From Streptomyces humidus (lineage in GTDB: Bacteria > Actinomycetota > Actinomycetes > Streptomycetales > Streptomycetaceae), in contig NZ_BMTL01000001.1 of assembly GCF_014649655.1 (NCBI RefSeq), forward strand, positions 310,001 through 374,000: 64,000 nucleotides of DNA, given 5' to 3'. Under the pieces are notes generated by a model that did no database searches, was not told the DNA's origin, and worked only from the letters and a program-made list of their open reading frames with translations. Of this stretch, positions 1 through 8,748 are shown piece after piece (the first letter of the stretch is position 1; each line of letters begins with the position of its first letter). Position numbers and translations under genes: made by a program.

Positions 1-440
1 ACGTCCGTCGCCGCCAGCGCGTACCCGAACACCACCGTCGCCTGCACGATCCGGCTCACCCGGCGCAACGCGAACCGGTCCGCGGCGACCTGGGCCAGCA
101 CCGGCGCCGGCCGCACCAGCAGCGTGTCCAGCGTCCCGTCCCGCACCCGCGTGCCCAGCCGGCCCGCCGAACCGATCGCCAGATCCGCGAACCCGAACGA
201 CATCGCCGACAGCCCGTACAGAAACGCGATCTCCGGCAACGAATAACCGCCCAGCGCGTCGACCTGCGAGTACATCAGCAAGATCGCGACAAAATCCAGG
301 CCCGTCACCAGCAGACTGCCCAGCGCCGTCATCAGGAACGACACCCGATAGGCGAGCGTCGAGCGGATCCACATCCCCGCGACCAGCCGATACGCCCGCA
401 ACCCCTGCGCCAGTCCCGCCGCCCGGCCCCCCTCAGCCAC
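1..440 (-). CDS. ABC-2 type transporter permease, partial (3' part of gene outside window)
   Basis: The reading frame starts with GTG at 440 and runs off the window at base 1, so only about the first 146 residues are present. They begin MAEGGRAAGLAQGLRAYR and contain two clear hydrophobic segments (around residues 35-60 and 70-95), followed by a motif with GTLDTLLVRPAP typical of ABC-2 permeases of the DUF990 type. It overlaps the end of the next permease gene by 8 bases, so the two are probably co-translated and form a hetero-dimeric membrane part of one exporter. The ATPase is not in the window. Substrate unknown. Confidence 0.8.
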   Translation of the reverse strand, partial: MAEGGRAAGLAQGLRAYRLVAGMWIRSTLAYRVSFLMTALGSLLVTGLDFVAILLMYSQVDALGGYSLPEIAFLYGLSAMSFGFADLAIGSAGRLGTRVRDGTLDTLLVRPAPVLAQVAADRFALRRVSRIVQATVVFGYALAATD

Positions 441-1233
441 CCTGCACCACCACCCGCCGCGTCGCCGCCCGCTGCACCAGCCGCCCCACCGCCAGCAGCA
501 CCACCGCCCACGCCGCCTGGAACGCGAACGCCGACCACGGATCGACCACGCCCATCAGCACGTCCGCCGGCATCTGCAGCAACGCCGCCCACGGCAACGC
601 CGCCACGATGTCCCCCAACGGCTGCGGAAACGCGTTCAACGGCAACGCCATCCCGGAACAGAACATCCCCGTCACCATCAGCGCCTGCAACGCACCCGTC
701 CCGTCCAGCAGCCAGAACCCGCTCAACGCCACCAGGAACCGGATCCCGTAACTCACCACCATCGCCAGCGCGACCGCGACCAGGAACGCCGACCAGAGGG
801 CCGGATCGCGCGGCAACGCCGTCGGGAAGAACAACGCCCCGAAGACGAACGGGATCACCCCGCGCCCCGCCAACTGGAACACCGCCCGCCCCACGTCCAC
901 CGCCAGCCACCACGCCTGGAGATCGGCCGGCCGGTACAGATCCACGGCCACGTCCCCCGTGCGGACCCGCTCGATCAGATCCGTCTCGAAACCGCCGCCC
1001 TGGATCGCCAGCGTCGCGAACAGCGCCTGCCCCAACCACACATAGGTCACCGCCTGCGACTGGTCGTAACCGCCCAGATGCGGTCGTTCGTCCCACAACG
1101 CCAGATATGTATAGACCAGGATCAGGCCGAAAACCGTGTTGGTGAACACCCCCGCGGCCGTGGCCACCCGGTAGGTCGCGTACCGTCGGAAACTCCCCAC
1201 CGCGACGGCCGCGTACAACCGCGCCGATCCCAA
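433..1233 (-). CDS. ABC-2 type transporter permease
   Basis: A 266-residue integral membrane protein with about six hydrophobic stretches. It carries the sequence TGDVAVDLYRPADLQ, the cytosolic loop common to DUF990-type ABC-2 permeases. I chose the TTG at 1233 because an AGGAGG-like ribosome site lies 6 bases upstream and family similarity begins there; the frame stays open much further upstream but with sequence unlike a membrane protein. Its stop overlaps the GTG of the second permease by 8 bases. The pair probably builds the pore of an exporter of unknown substrate. Confidence 0.82.
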   Translation of the reverse strand: MGSARLYAAVAVGSFRRYATYRVATAAGVFTNTVFGLILVYTYLALWDERPHLGGYDQSQAVTYVWLGQALFATLAIQGGGFETDLIERVRTGDVAVDLYRPADLQAWWLAVDVGRAVFQLAGRGVIPFVFGALFFPTALPRDPALWSAFLVAVALAMVVSYGIRFLVALSGFWLLDGTGALQALMVTGMFCSGMALPLNAFPQPLGDIVAALPWAALLQMPADVLMGVVDPWSAFAFQAAWAVVLLAVGRLVQRAATRRVVVQGG

Positions 1234-1466
1234 GGCAACCCTCCTCCCCGCCCACGAGTCACCCCTGGTGCCCCCGTCGACACCGAAGCGCAGGAGCCTA
1301 GTGCGCCCGTGCCGTCGCGCGCCACGCGATTTCCGGCACAACACGCGCCGATTGTCGGGAACGGAACGCTTGGTGCGAGAGTCTTCAACACAGGGGCACA
1401 GAAGGCGTACGAGGCTTACGAGGCGTACGGGAACGTACCCACGCGACATCAGGAGTCCTGCAGCAC

Positions 1467-3896
1467 ATGAGTGACGATCCGCAGCCGCAGCAGCCGACCG
1501 AAGGCTCGGCACCAGGAAAGCCCGAGGCGGGTGACGGGGGAAGCGAGACGAAAGCGAAGCGACCCAAGCGCACCGGATGGCGCCGCCTCCTGCCCACCTG
1601 GCGGATGGTGCTGGGGACGTTCATCCTCGGCGTCCTGCTCGTCGTCGGCCTCTTCTTCCTCGGCTACTCGATGGTCGAGATCCCGCCGGCCAACGCCCTC
1701 GCCACGAAGCAGTCCAACGTCTACCTCTACGCCGACGGCACCGAGATCGCCCGCGACGGCACCGTCAACCGCGAGAACGTCGGCCTCGCCCAGATCTCCA
1801 AGGACGCCCAGCACGCCGTCCTGGCCGCCGAGGACCGCGACTTCTACACCGAGTCCGCCATCGACCCCAAGGCGATGCTCCGGGCCGGCTGGAACACCGC
1901 CACCGGCAAGGGCAAACAGTCCGGCTCCACCATCACCCAGCAGTACGTGAAGAACTACTACCTCGCGCAGGTGCAGACCGCCACGCGCAAGTTCAAGGAG
2001 TTCTTCATCTCGATCAAGCTGGACCGCGAGAAGTCCAAGGACGCCATCCTCGAGGGCTACCTCAACACCAGCTACTTCGGCCGCAACGCCTACGGCATGC
2101 AGGCCGCCGCCAAGGCCTACTACGGCATCGACGCCGCCCGCCTCACCCCCGCCCAGGGCGCCTACCTCGCCGCACTGGTCAACGCGCCCAGCGAGTACGA
2201 CGTCGTCGCCCACCCGGAGAACAAGGGCGCCGCCCAGGCCCGTTGGAACTACGTCCTCGACGGCATGGTCACCAAGGGCTGGCTCAGCCAGACCGCACGC
2301 AGCGGCATGAAGTTCCCCACACCCAAGGAGACCTCCGGCGCCGACAACGGCATGTCCGGACAGCGCGGCTACCTCGTCAACGCGATCAAGGACTACCTGA
2401 AGAACAACAAGATCGTCACCTCGGACGAGCTGGAGGGCGGCGGCTACCGCATCACCACCACCCTCGACAAGAACAAGCAGAAGGCCTTCGTCGACGCCGT
2501 CAACGACAAGCTCATGTCCAAGCTCGACCCGAAGAAGCGCAAGGTCGACTCCTACGTCCGCGCGGGCGGCGCCGCCGTCGAGCCCAAGACCGGCAGGATC
2601 GTCGCCATGTACGGCGGCGTCGACTACGTCAAGCAGTACACCAACAACGCCACCCGCCAGGACTTCCAGGTCGGCTCCACCTTCAAGCCCTTCGTCTTCA
2701 CCTCCGCCGTCCAGAACGACTCCACCACCCAGGACGGCCGCCTGATCGGCCCGAACACCGTCTACGACGGCACGAACAAGCGCCCCGTCCAGGGCTGGTC
2801 CGGCCCCTCCTACGCCCCCGAGAACGAGGACTACGTCAACTACGGCAACATCAACGTGCGCACCGCCACCGACAAGTCCGTCAACTCGGTGTACGCGCAG
2901 ATGGCCGTCGACGTCGGACCCGCCAAGGTCAAGCAGACCGCGATCGACCTCGGCCTGCCCACCTCGACCCCCGACCTGCAGCCCTACCCGTCCATCGCCC
3001 TGGGCACCGCCAACGCGAGCGTCCTGAACATGGCCGAGGCCTACGCCACCCTCGCCAACCACGGCAAGCACGGCGCCTACAGCCTCATCAGCAAGGTCAC
3101 CAAGAACGGCTCCGACGTGATGGAGTTCCCCCCGTTCAAGGCCTCCCGGGCCGTCAGCCGCGAAGCCGCCGACACCACGACCTCCGTCCTGCGCAGCGTC
3201 GTCGAGAACGGCACCGCCACCGAAGCCCTCGCCGCCGGCCGCCCCGCCGCCGGCAAGACCGGCACCGCGGAGGAGGACCAGGCCGCCTGGTTCGCCGGCT
3301 ACACCCCCGACCTCGCCACCGTCGTCGCCGTCATGGGCCAGGACCCCGAGACCGCCCACCACAAGTCCCTCAGGGGCGCCATGGGCCTCGCCCGCATCAA
3401 CGGCGGCGGCGCGCCCACCCAGATCTGGGCCCAGTTCACCAGGAACGCCCTCAAGGGCACCCCGGTCTCCGAGTTCAACCTCGAGGTCCAGGAGGGCGGC
3501 GACGCCTCCGCCCCGCCCTCCACGGAGAAGCCCGACGCCACCGCGTCCGCCGGCAGCACCCCGTCCGGCGACGGCACCAAGGGCGGAACGCAGGGCCAGA
3601 GCCAGGGACAGACCCAAGGCCAGACCCAGGGCCAGACGGGCGGCGGCAACACCACCGGCGGCGCCTCCACCGGCACCACCTCCGGCGCCACCACCGGCGG
3701 CGGCACGACCACCGGCGGCGCCTCGACCGGAACGACCTCCGGCGGCACGACGACCGGCGGCACCACCTCGGGCGGCACCTCCGGAACCACGGGCGGCACC
3801 TCGACCGGCACCACCGACGGAGGCACCACCGGCGACCCCGGCAACTCGACGGGCACCACCGTCGGCCCCCAGCTCGCAGCCGTCCGCCGCGACTGA
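1467..3896 (+). CDS. Class A penicillin-binding protein (transglycosylase/transpeptidase)
   Basis: 809 residues. A basic cytosolic tail and one membrane anchor (about 46-68) precede a GT51 glycan polymerase domain with EDRDF at 122-126 and the QSGSTITQQ motif near 151. The penicillin-binding domain has SxxK at S404-K407 (STFK), SVN at 471-473 and KTG at 597-599, so both active sites look intact. It polymerises and cross-links peptidoglycan outside the membrane. The last 130 residues or so are Gly/Thr/Ser-rich with GQTQGQTQ and TTGG-type repeats, probably a flexible wall-spanning tail. ATG is preceded by AGGAG 11 bases upstream. A perfect hairpin terminator follows. Confidence 0.95.
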   Translation: MSDDPQPQQPTEGSAPGKPEAGDGGSETKAKRPKRTGWRRLLPTWRMVLGTFILGVLLVVGLFFLGYSMVEIPPANALATKQSNVYLYADGTEIARDGTVNRENVGLAQISKDAQHAVLAAEDRDFYTESAIDPKAMLRAGWNTATGKGKQSGSTITQQYVKNYYLAQVQTATRKFKEFFISIKLDREKSKDAILEGYLNTSYFGRNAYGMQAAAKAYYGIDAARLTPAQGAYLAALVNAPSEYDVVAHPENKGAAQARWNYVLDGMVTKGWLSQTARSGMKFPTPKETSGADNGMSGQRGYLVNAIKDYLKNNKIVTSDELEGGGYRITTTLDKNKQKAFVDAVNDKLMSKLDPKKRKVDSYVRAGGAAVEPKTGRIVAMYGGVDYVKQYTNNATRQDFQVGSTFKPFVFTSAVQNDSTTQDGRLIGPNTVYDGTNKRPVQGWSGPSYAPENEDYVNYGNINVRTATDKSVNSVYAQMAVDVGPAKVKQTAIDLGLPTSTPDLQPYPSIALGTANASVLNMAEAYATLANHGKHGAYSLISKVTKNGSDVMEFPPFKASRAVSREAADTTTSVLRSVVENGTATEALAAGRPAAGKTGTAEEDQAAWFAGYTPDLATVVAVMGQDPETAHHKSLRGAMGLARINGGGAPTQIWAQFTRNALKGTPVSEFNLEVQEGGDASAPPSTEKPDATASAGSTPSGDGTKGGTQGQSQGQTQGQTQGQTGGGNTTGGASTGTTSGATTGGGTTTGGASTGTTSGGTTTGGTTSGGTSGTTGGTSTGTTDGGTTGDPGNSTGTTVGPQLAAVRRD

Positions 3897-3960
3897 CCCC
3901 CCGGACGAAGGAACCCGGCGGGGCGGGCCCCCGCCGGGCCTCTTCGAAGACGGCCGATCG

Positions 3961-3998
3961 CAAGAAGGGCTGGTGACCACGGTCACCAGCCCTTCTTG
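3961..3998. terminator. Bidirectional terminator between PBP and GroES-like gene
   Basis: Perfect 18-base inverted repeat (3961-3978 and 3981-3998) with only two bases between the arms, placed between convergent genes. The arms contain AAGAAGGGCTGGTGACC. Such a hairpin can stop transcription from both sides. Confidence 0.85.
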
Positions 3999-4092
3999 CC
4001 GTCCGTCTCGGAGATCTCCCGAGGCGCTCAGCGGCCCCGCCCTCGCAGGACCGGCCCTCGCAGGACCCACCCTCGGAGGACCACACAGGTCC

Positions 4093-4449
4093 TCAGAGGT
4101 ACAGACCCGTCGAGTCCTCCGACCCCTCGAACCGGTCCGCGGCCACAGCGTGCAGATCGCGCTCCCGCATCAGCACATACGCCACGCCCCGCACCTCGAC
4201 CTCCGCCCGGTCCTCCGGGTCGTACAGCACACGGTCACCCGGCTCCACGGTCCGCACGTTCTGCCCCACCGCGACGACCGACGCCCACGCCAGCCGACGA
4301 CCGACGGCCGCGGTGGCGGGGATCAGGATGCCTCCACCGGAACGCCGCTCGCCCTCGCCGGTCTCCTGCCGCACGAGCACACGGTCGTGCAGCATCCGGA
4401 TGGGCAGCTTGTCGTGCCGGGGATCGAGGTCGTCTCTCTTGGCGCTCAC
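4093..4449 (-). CDS. GroES-family co-chaperonin-like protein
   Basis: 118 residues starting at GTG 4449. The core, from LPIRMLHDRVLVRQ through GGILIP to PGDRVLYDP and the ending VLMRERDLHAV, follows the GroES (cpn10) fold order: roof strand, mobile-loop region, barrel. It is longer than classical GroES, with an N-terminal extension of about 15 residues and a C-terminal tail of about 15. The mobile-loop hydrophobic tripeptide seems to be ILI. It stands alone, without groEL, so it is a paralogue of the main GroES. Any partner and function are unknown. Confidence 0.78.
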   Translation of the reverse strand: MSAKRDDLDPRHDKLPIRMLHDRVLVRQETGEGERRSGGGILIPATAAVGRRLAWASVVAVGQNVRTVEPGDRVLYDPEDRAEVEVRGVAYVLMRERDLHAVAADRFEGSEDSTGLYL

Positions 4450-4518
4450 ACCACTGAACCTACCTGCCCGGAGCCGATCCGTGAGTGGCCGGGTCCGGGG
4501 CGGGCGACCCCGGCCGGA

Positions 4519-4848
4519 TCATCCCCGGCGACGACGGGCGCCCAGGGCCAGCAGCCCCACGACCCCGACGACGACGAACGCCACCGGCACCACCCGCTCC
4601 AGCCGGGGCGCGCCGTCCTCGTCCACGAACTGCGCCCGCACCTCGCTCACCACCCGGTTGACCTGCACATAGGCCCTTCCCAAGGTGTGATCGACGTTGG
4701 CGACGACCTTGGCCCTGGCGTCCCCGACGATGGTCTTCGGGTGCACCCGCACCCCGATCTCGTCCAGCGTCTCCGCCAGCACCTCGCGGCGGGCCCTGAT
4801 GTCCGCCTCGATCTGCGCCGGGGTTCTGGTGTCCGACGTCTCCGCCAC
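4519..4848 (-). CDS. DUF3618 domain small membrane protein
   Basis: 109 residues from GTG 4848, with GGAGG 7 bases upstream. The first half has the DUF3618 signature (TRTPAQIEADIRARREVLAE and TLDEIGVRVHPKTI), followed by a possible amphipathic helix and one C-terminal membrane segment (about 86-103) ending in basic residues. Proteins with this domain are common in actinobacteria and have no established function. It is divergent from bcp with a gap of about 90 bases that must hold both promoters. Confidence 0.8.
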   Translation of the reverse strand: MAETSDTRTPAQIEADIRARREVLAETLDEIGVRVHPKTIVGDARAKVVANVDHTLGRAYVQVNRVVSEVRAQFVDEDGAPRLERVVPVAFVVVGVVGLLALGARRRRG

Positions 4849-4941
4849 GGTAAGGCCTCCGAAGTCAGCGATTCTTGTTCTGGACAGTCTGTCAGCTCCG
4901 TCCGCCGCCGCACGGTCAGGACCCCCGGTTAGGCTGGACCG

Positions 4942-5409
4942 ATGAGCGAGCGACTCCAGCCCGGGGACGTGGCCCCCGACTTCACCCTCTCCGACGCCGA
5001 CGGCAACCAGGTCTCCCTGTCGGACCACAAGGGCCGCAAGGTCATCGTCTACTTCTACCCGGCCGCGCTGACCCCCGGCTGCACGAAGCAGGCCTGCGAC
5101 TTCACCGACAACCTCGACCTCCTGACGGGCGCCGGCTACGACGTCCTCGGCATCTCCCCGGACAGCCCCGAGAAGCTGGGGAAGTTCCGCGACAAGGAGT
5201 CCCTGAAGGTCACCCTCCTGGCCGACCCGGACAAGACCGCGCTCGACGCGTACGGCGCGTTCGGCGAGAAGAAGAACTACGGCAAGACGTACATGGGCGT
5301 CATCCGCTCCACGATCGTGGTGGACGAGGAGGGCAAGGTCGAACGAGCCCTGTACAACGTCCGCGCCACGGGCCACGTCGCCAAGATCATCAAGGACCTG
5401 GGCATCTGA
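4942..5409 (+). CDS. bcp: Thioredoxin-dependent peroxiredoxin (Bcp/PrxQ)
   Basis: 155 residues, the usual Bcp length. The motif LTPGCTKQAC supplies the peroxidatic Cys47 and, five residues later, the resolving Cys52 characteristic of the two-Cys BCP/PrxQ subclass. It reduces hydroperoxides in the cytosol and is recycled by thioredoxin. The N-terminal APDFTLSDADG and the C-terminal VRATGHVAKI also fit. A strong nested-hairpin terminator with a T-rich tail follows, so it is probably monocistronic. Confidence 0.95.
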   Translation: MSERLQPGDVAPDFTLSDADGNQVSLSDHKGRKVIVYFYPAALTPGCTKQACDFTDNLDLLTGAGYDVLGISPDSPEKLGKFRDKESLKVTLLADPDKTALDAYGAFGEKKNYGKTYMGVIRSTIVVDEEGKVERALYNVRATGHVAKIIKDLGI

Positions 5410-5428
5410 AGCAGCCCCCTCCCGCCCA

Positions 5429-5460
5429 GCGGCCCCCGTCGGGCACCCGACCAGGGCCGC
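5429..5460 (+). terminator. Terminator after bcp
   Basis: Outer arms GCGGCCC (5429-5435) and GGGCCGC (5454-5460) enclose an inner stem GTCGGG/CCCGAC (5438-5451). The hairpin is followed by TTTCCCCTTTT, close to a classical intrinsic terminator. Confidence 0.8.
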
Positions 5461-5550
5461 TTTCCCCTTTTCGGGCGTAACCGTCCGATAAGCGGTTCGT
5501 TACTTCGTACGAGACCACGAACACACGGTCGGAGACGGAGGGGGTTCAAA

Positions 5551-6570
5551 GTGGGCGCGAGCGCAACCGGCCAAGGGGACGCGTACAGCAAAGAAAGGCT
5601 CACGCGGGAGGTGGCCGAAGCGCGCAGCTGGGCCGACCTGATGCGACGGCTCGGCCTCGAGCCCAGTGGCGGCCGACGGCGGGTGTTGCAGAAACATGTC
5701 ACCCGTCACGGCCTCGACACGAGCCACTTCGCCAAGCGCAGCCCGTGGCGCAAATACCCTGACGCCGCTATCGCGGAAGCCGCCGCCTCGTCGTCCTCCC
5801 TGCGGGAGGTCGCCCTGAAGCTGGGCGCCACCCCGGCCACGGGAACGCTCTCCCATATCCGACGCCGAATCCATGCGGCCGACATCGACGTCAGCCATTT
5901 CCCCGGCATCGATCGCCCCGAGGTAGACCTGCCCTTCACCACGGAGGAACTCCGGGCAGCCGCCGTCGTCACCACGAGTGTGCGTGGCGTGGCACGAGCA
6001 CTCGGCGTGCCCGATGACAGCCGATCCCGGGCGACGCTGAATCGCATGCTGGCGGCCCACCGCATCGACGTCGGCCACTTCACGTATCGCCGGACGTCGA
6101 TTCCCGAGGACGAGTTGCGAAGAATCGTGCCCACCGCCACCAGCTACGCCGATGTGATGCGTGGGCTCAGCATGGAAATCAACGACACCAACCACCGGCG
6201 CGTGCGGCGCGCCGTCACACGCCTCGATCTCGACACCAGTCACTTCAAGCGCCGATCCTGGGGGCGGCCCGAGCGTCCCGCCCCTCCGCCGACCGCGCAT
6301 CGGGTGCTGGTCGTCCTGCCGGAACAAGCCGGCCGGACGAACAGGAACCGACTGCACCGGGCCCTGAAGGAGATCGGGGTTCCGTACGCATGTGCCGAGT
6401 GCGGCAATCCCGGAGAGTGGCGGGGTCGCTCGATCACCTTGCAGATCGACCACGCCAATGGCGACTGGCGGGACAATCGTGCAGCGAACCTGCGCTATTT
6501 GTGCCCCAATTGCCATGCGCTGACCGCCACGTGGTGCCGCCGCAAGAACGTAGGGCCACTCGCCGGGTGA
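5551..6570 (+). CDS. HNH endonuclease-like protein with four tandem N-terminal repeats
   Basis: 339 residues from GTG 5551, with GGAGGGGG upstream. The C-terminal domain has a Cys pair (C281, C284), IDHANGD (H301), NLRYLCPNCH (C318, C321, H322) and ends in TWCRR, so a zinc-structured HNH nuclease fold looks intact. The first 240 residues are four diverged copies of a module of 50-60 residues, each apparently helix-turn-helix-like and each ending in a variant of D-x-SHF (DTSHF, DVSHF, DVGHF, DTSHF). This suggests modular DNA or RNA recognition. Codon use is more relaxed than in the neighbours (AAA, TAT, CAT, TTG occur). The gene ends 54 bases before tRNA-Leu. Similar proteins are, as I recall, widespread in Streptomyces; target unknown. 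Confidence 0.85.
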   Translation: MGASATGQGDAYSKERLTREVAEARSWADLMRRLGLEPSGGRRRVLQKHVTRHGLDTSHFAKRSPWRKYPDAAIAEAAASSSSLREVALKLGATPATGTLSHIRRRIHAADIDVSHFPGIDRPEVDLPFTTEELRAAAVVTTSVRGVARALGVPDDSRSRATLNRMLAAHRIDVGHFTYRRTSIPEDELRRIVPTATSYADVMRGLSMEINDTNHRRVRRAVTRLDLDTSHFKRRSWGRPERPAPPPTAHRVLVVLPEQAGRTNRNRLHRALKEIGVPYACAECGNPGEWRGRSITLQIDHANGDWRDNRAANLRYLCPNCHALTATWCRRKNVGPLAG

Positions 6571-6624
6571 CCCTGGAGGCCCGTACACTGATGCCCTCTG
6601 GTCGAGCATGATGACCGTCTTTGA

Positions 6625-6710
6625 GCGGCCGTGATGGAATTTGGTCAGACATGCTGGGTTTAGGTCCCAGTGGGTTAACACCCGTGTGGGTTCGAGTCCC
6701 ACCGGCCGCA
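6625..6710 (+). tRNA. tRNA-Leu (anticodon UAG)
   Basis: Acceptor arms GCGGCCG (6625-6631) and CGGCCGC (6703-6709) pair perfectly. The anticodon stem CTGGG/CCCAG encloses the loop TTTAGGT, giving anticodon TAG, which reads CUN leucine codons including the rare CUA. There is a long variable arm (class II tRNA) and a T-arm GTGGG-TTCGAGT-CCCAC. CCA is not fully encoded (ACCG follows). Confidence 0.95.
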
Positions 6711-6715
6711 CCGAT

Positions 6716-6743
6716 GAGGGGCCGTCCGTTCGGGCGGCCCCTC
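6716..6743. terminator. Terminator of tRNA-Leu, shared with convergent rdgB
   Basis: Perfect 9-base arms GAGGGGCCG (6716-6724) and CGGCCCCTC (6735-6743), just after the tRNA and just before the end of the opposing rdgB gene. Confidence 0.75.
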
Positions 6744-6753
6744 TCGTGTTCGC

Positions 6754-7356
6754 TCAGCCCAGCATTTCCCGTATCGCCGGTACCAGCGCCCGGAACGCCT
6801 TGCCTCGGTGGCTGATCGCGTTCTTCTCCACTGCCGTCAGTTCCGCGCAGGTCCGGGTCTCGCCGTCCGGCTGGAGGATCGGGTCGTAGCCGAAGCCGTT
6901 CGTGCCTGCGGGGGCGTGGCGCAGGACGCCGGGCAACCGGCCCTCGACCACGCGCTCGGTGCCGTCCGGGAGGGCGAGGGCCGCCGCGCAGGCGAAGTGG
7001 GCGGCCCGGTGTTCGTCCGCGATGTCGGAGAGCTGTGCGAGGAGCAGGTCCAGGTTGGCCCGGTCGTCGCCGTGGCGGCCGGACCAGCGGGCCGAGAAGA
7101 TGCCGGGGGCGCCGTTCAGCACGTCCACGCAGAGGCCGGAGTCGTCGGCGACCGCCGGGAGGCCGGTGGCCTGGGCCAGGGTGCGGGCCTTGAGCAGGGC
7201 GTTCTCGGCGAAGGTGACGCCGGTTTCCTTGACGTCGGGGATGTCGGGGTAGGCGTCCGCGCCGACGAGGTCGTGGGGCAGGCCTGCGTCGGCGAGGATC
7301 GACCTGAGTTCGGTGATCTTTCCGGCGTTGCGGGTGGCGAGGATCAGGCGGGTCAT
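6754..7356 (-). CDS. rdgB: RdgB/HAM1 family non-canonical purine NTP pyrophosphatase
   Basis: 200 residues. It hydrolyses dITP/XTP to the monophosphates and so keeps deaminated purines out of DNA and RNA. Family motifs are present: ATRNAGKITEL at the N-terminus, ADDSGLCVDVLNGAPG, SARWSG and SHRGKAFRAL near the C-terminus. I chose the ATG at 7356, where family similarity starts; an in-frame start 10 codons upstream adds no conserved sequence. The order rph, lipoprotein, rdgB on one strand repeats the common rph-rdgB linkage. Confidence 0.94.
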   Translation of the reverse strand: MTRLILATRNAGKITELRSILADAGLPHDLVGADAYPDIPDVKETGVTFAENALLKARTLAQATGLPAVADDSGLCVDVLNGAPGIFSARWSGRHGDDRANLDLLLAQLSDIADEHRAAHFACAAALALPDGTERVVEGRLPGVLRHAPAGTNGFGYDPILQPDGETRTCAELTAVEKNAISHRGKAFRALVPAIREMLG

Positions 7357-7459
7357 GCGCCCCAGTATCCCCAGTGCCGCCGTCACCGGTTCGGTCGTCC
7401 CCGGTTCCGCCGTCCCCTGTTCCCGGCGTCCCTTGTTCTCTGTCGTCCCTGGCCCGTCG

Positions 7460-7873
7460 CTACGGCGTGCAGACCTTCGTGAGCTCGCCCGCCGCGTCGG
7501 TGACCGGGCTGAGGTCGGGCGTCTGATCGCCGTTCTTGACGGCCGTGCGGACGTTGGTCACGGCTGCCCGGAGGTCGTCGACGGCCTTGTTGACGTCGGC
7601 GTTGTCGGACTTGTCGCCGATCTTGTCGAGGTCGTTCTCGATGGAGGTCAGCGATTCCTGGGTCTGTGTCGGGTCGTTCGCGGCGTTCCGCACGGCCTGC
7701 TGGAGGTCGGTGACGCTGTCGGCGATGGAGTCGGCGGTCTGGACGCAGTCCAGGGCCTTGCCGACCGCGTCGCAGCCGGTCGCCGTCAGGAGCAGGGTGA
7801 GGGCGGCGGCCGCGGTGGCGGCGACGATGGTGCTGCGACGCCGGTGCGGGCGTCGGTTCACGGCCGTGGACAT
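7460..7873 (-). CDS. Predicted lipoprotein of unknown function
   Basis: 137 residues. A basic N-terminus and a hydrophobic stretch (about 16-31) lead to LTATGC, a usable lipobox with Cys34 as lipidation site. The mature part is about 100 residues and rich in Asp, Ala and Thr, with heptad-like spacing that suggests helices (SIADSVTDLQQAVRN, VNKAVDDLRAAV). It ends in a Cys-Thr-Pro tail, and a second Cys lies at about residue 43. Between rph and rdgB but separated from rph by a hairpin, so it may have its own promoter. I do not recognise a family. Confidence 0.75.
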   Translation of the reverse strand: MSTAVNRRPHRRRSTIVAATAAAALTLLLTATGCDAVGKALDCVQTADSIADSVTDLQQAVRNAANDPTQTQESLTSIENDLDKIGDKSDNADVNKAVDDLRAAVTNVRTAVKNGDQTPDLSPVTDAAGELTKVCTP

Positions 7874-7936
7874 CAGTGGTTCCTCCGCTTGTCAGGCCCA
7901 GGAGGCCCCCGTCGGTGCACTGGCCAAGACGCGTCG

Positions 7937-7967
7937 GAAGGCGGGCCGGTTGCCCGGGCCCGCCTTC
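7937..7967. terminator. Terminator downstream of rph
   Basis: Perfect 11-base stem GAAGGCGGGCC (7937-7947) with GGCCCGCCTTC (7957-7967) and a 9-base loop, 15 bases past the rph stop. Confidence 0.75.
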
Positions 7968-7982
7968 TTCTTGGTGTCCCCT

Positions 7983-8720
7983 TTACTTTTCCAGCACCGC
8001 GTCAAGTGCCTTGTGCTGCACAGCGGTGAGTTCGGCGCATCCGGAAACGGCCAGGTCCAGGAGGGAGTTGAGTTCGTCGCGGGCGAACGGCTGGGCCTCG
8101 GCGGTGCCTTGGACCTCGACGAAGCGGCCGTCGCCGGTGCAGACGACGTTCATGTCGGTCTCGGCGCGGACGTCCTCCTCGTAGCAGAGGTCCAGGAGGG
8201 GAGTGCCGTCGACGATGCCGACGGAGACGGCGCTGACGGTGCCGGTGAGGGGCCGGCGGCCGGCCTTGACGAGTTTGCGGCCCTGGGCCCAGGAGACGGC
8301 GTCCGCCAGTGCGACGTACGCGCCGGTGATGGCCGCGGTGCGGGTGCCGCCGTCGGCCTGGAGGACGTCGCAGTCGAGGACGATGGTGTTCTCGCCGAGC
8401 GCCTTGTAGTCGATGACGGCGCGCAGGGAGCGGCCGATGAGGCGGGAGATCTCGTGGGTGCGGCCGCCGATCTTGCCGCGGACGGACTCGCGGTCGCCGC
8501 GGGTGTTGGTGGCGCGGGGGAGCATGGAGTACTCCGCGGTGACCCAGCCTTCGCCGCTGCCTTTGCGCCAGCGCGGGACGCCTTCGGTGACGGAGGCGGT
8601 GCAGAAGACCTTCGTGTCGCCGAAGGAGACGAGGACGGAGCCCTCGGCGTGCTTGCTCCAGCCGCGTTCGATGGTGACGGGGCGGAGCTGTAGGGGGGTG
8701 CGGCCGTCGATTCGAGACAT
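7983..8720 (-). CDS. rph: Ribonuclease PH
   Basis: 245 residues from ATG 8720 ([14 protein letters not shown]), the usual length. This phosphorolytic exoribonuclease trims the 3' ends of tRNA precursors. The sequence follows the family closely: [63 protein letters not shown] and [11 protein letters not shown]. An in-frame extension upstream lacks similarity. Stops before a strong hairpin, so it is probably transcribed alone. Confidence 0.96.
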   Translation of the reverse strand: MSRIDGRTPLQLRPVTIERGWSKHAEGSVLVSFGDTKVFCTASVTEGVPRWRKGSGEGWVTAEYSMLPRATNTRGDRESVRGKIGGRTHEISRLIGRSLRAVIDYKALGENTIVLDCDVLQADGGTRTAAITGAYVALADAVSWAQGRKLVKAGRRPLTGTVSAVSVGIVDGTPLLDLCYEEDVRAETDMNVVCTGDGRFVEVQGTAEAQPFARDELNSLLDLAVSGCAELTAVQHKALDAVLEK

Positions 8721-8748
8721 GGCGCTGAGCCTAGCCGCACATGCGGAA

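Noticed and set aside
1449..4070. Long open frame on the minus strand opposite the penicillin-binding protein
   Set aside because: It is the antisense shadow of a very GC-rich gene: Gly/Ala/Val/Asp-dominated sequence, no domain, and it is fully covered by a gene with intact catalytic motifs.
5461..6754. Integrated element with att sites at tRNA-Leu
   Set aside because: No integrase gene, and no repeat of the tRNA 3' end elsewhere in the window. The HNH gene alone does not make an integrative element.
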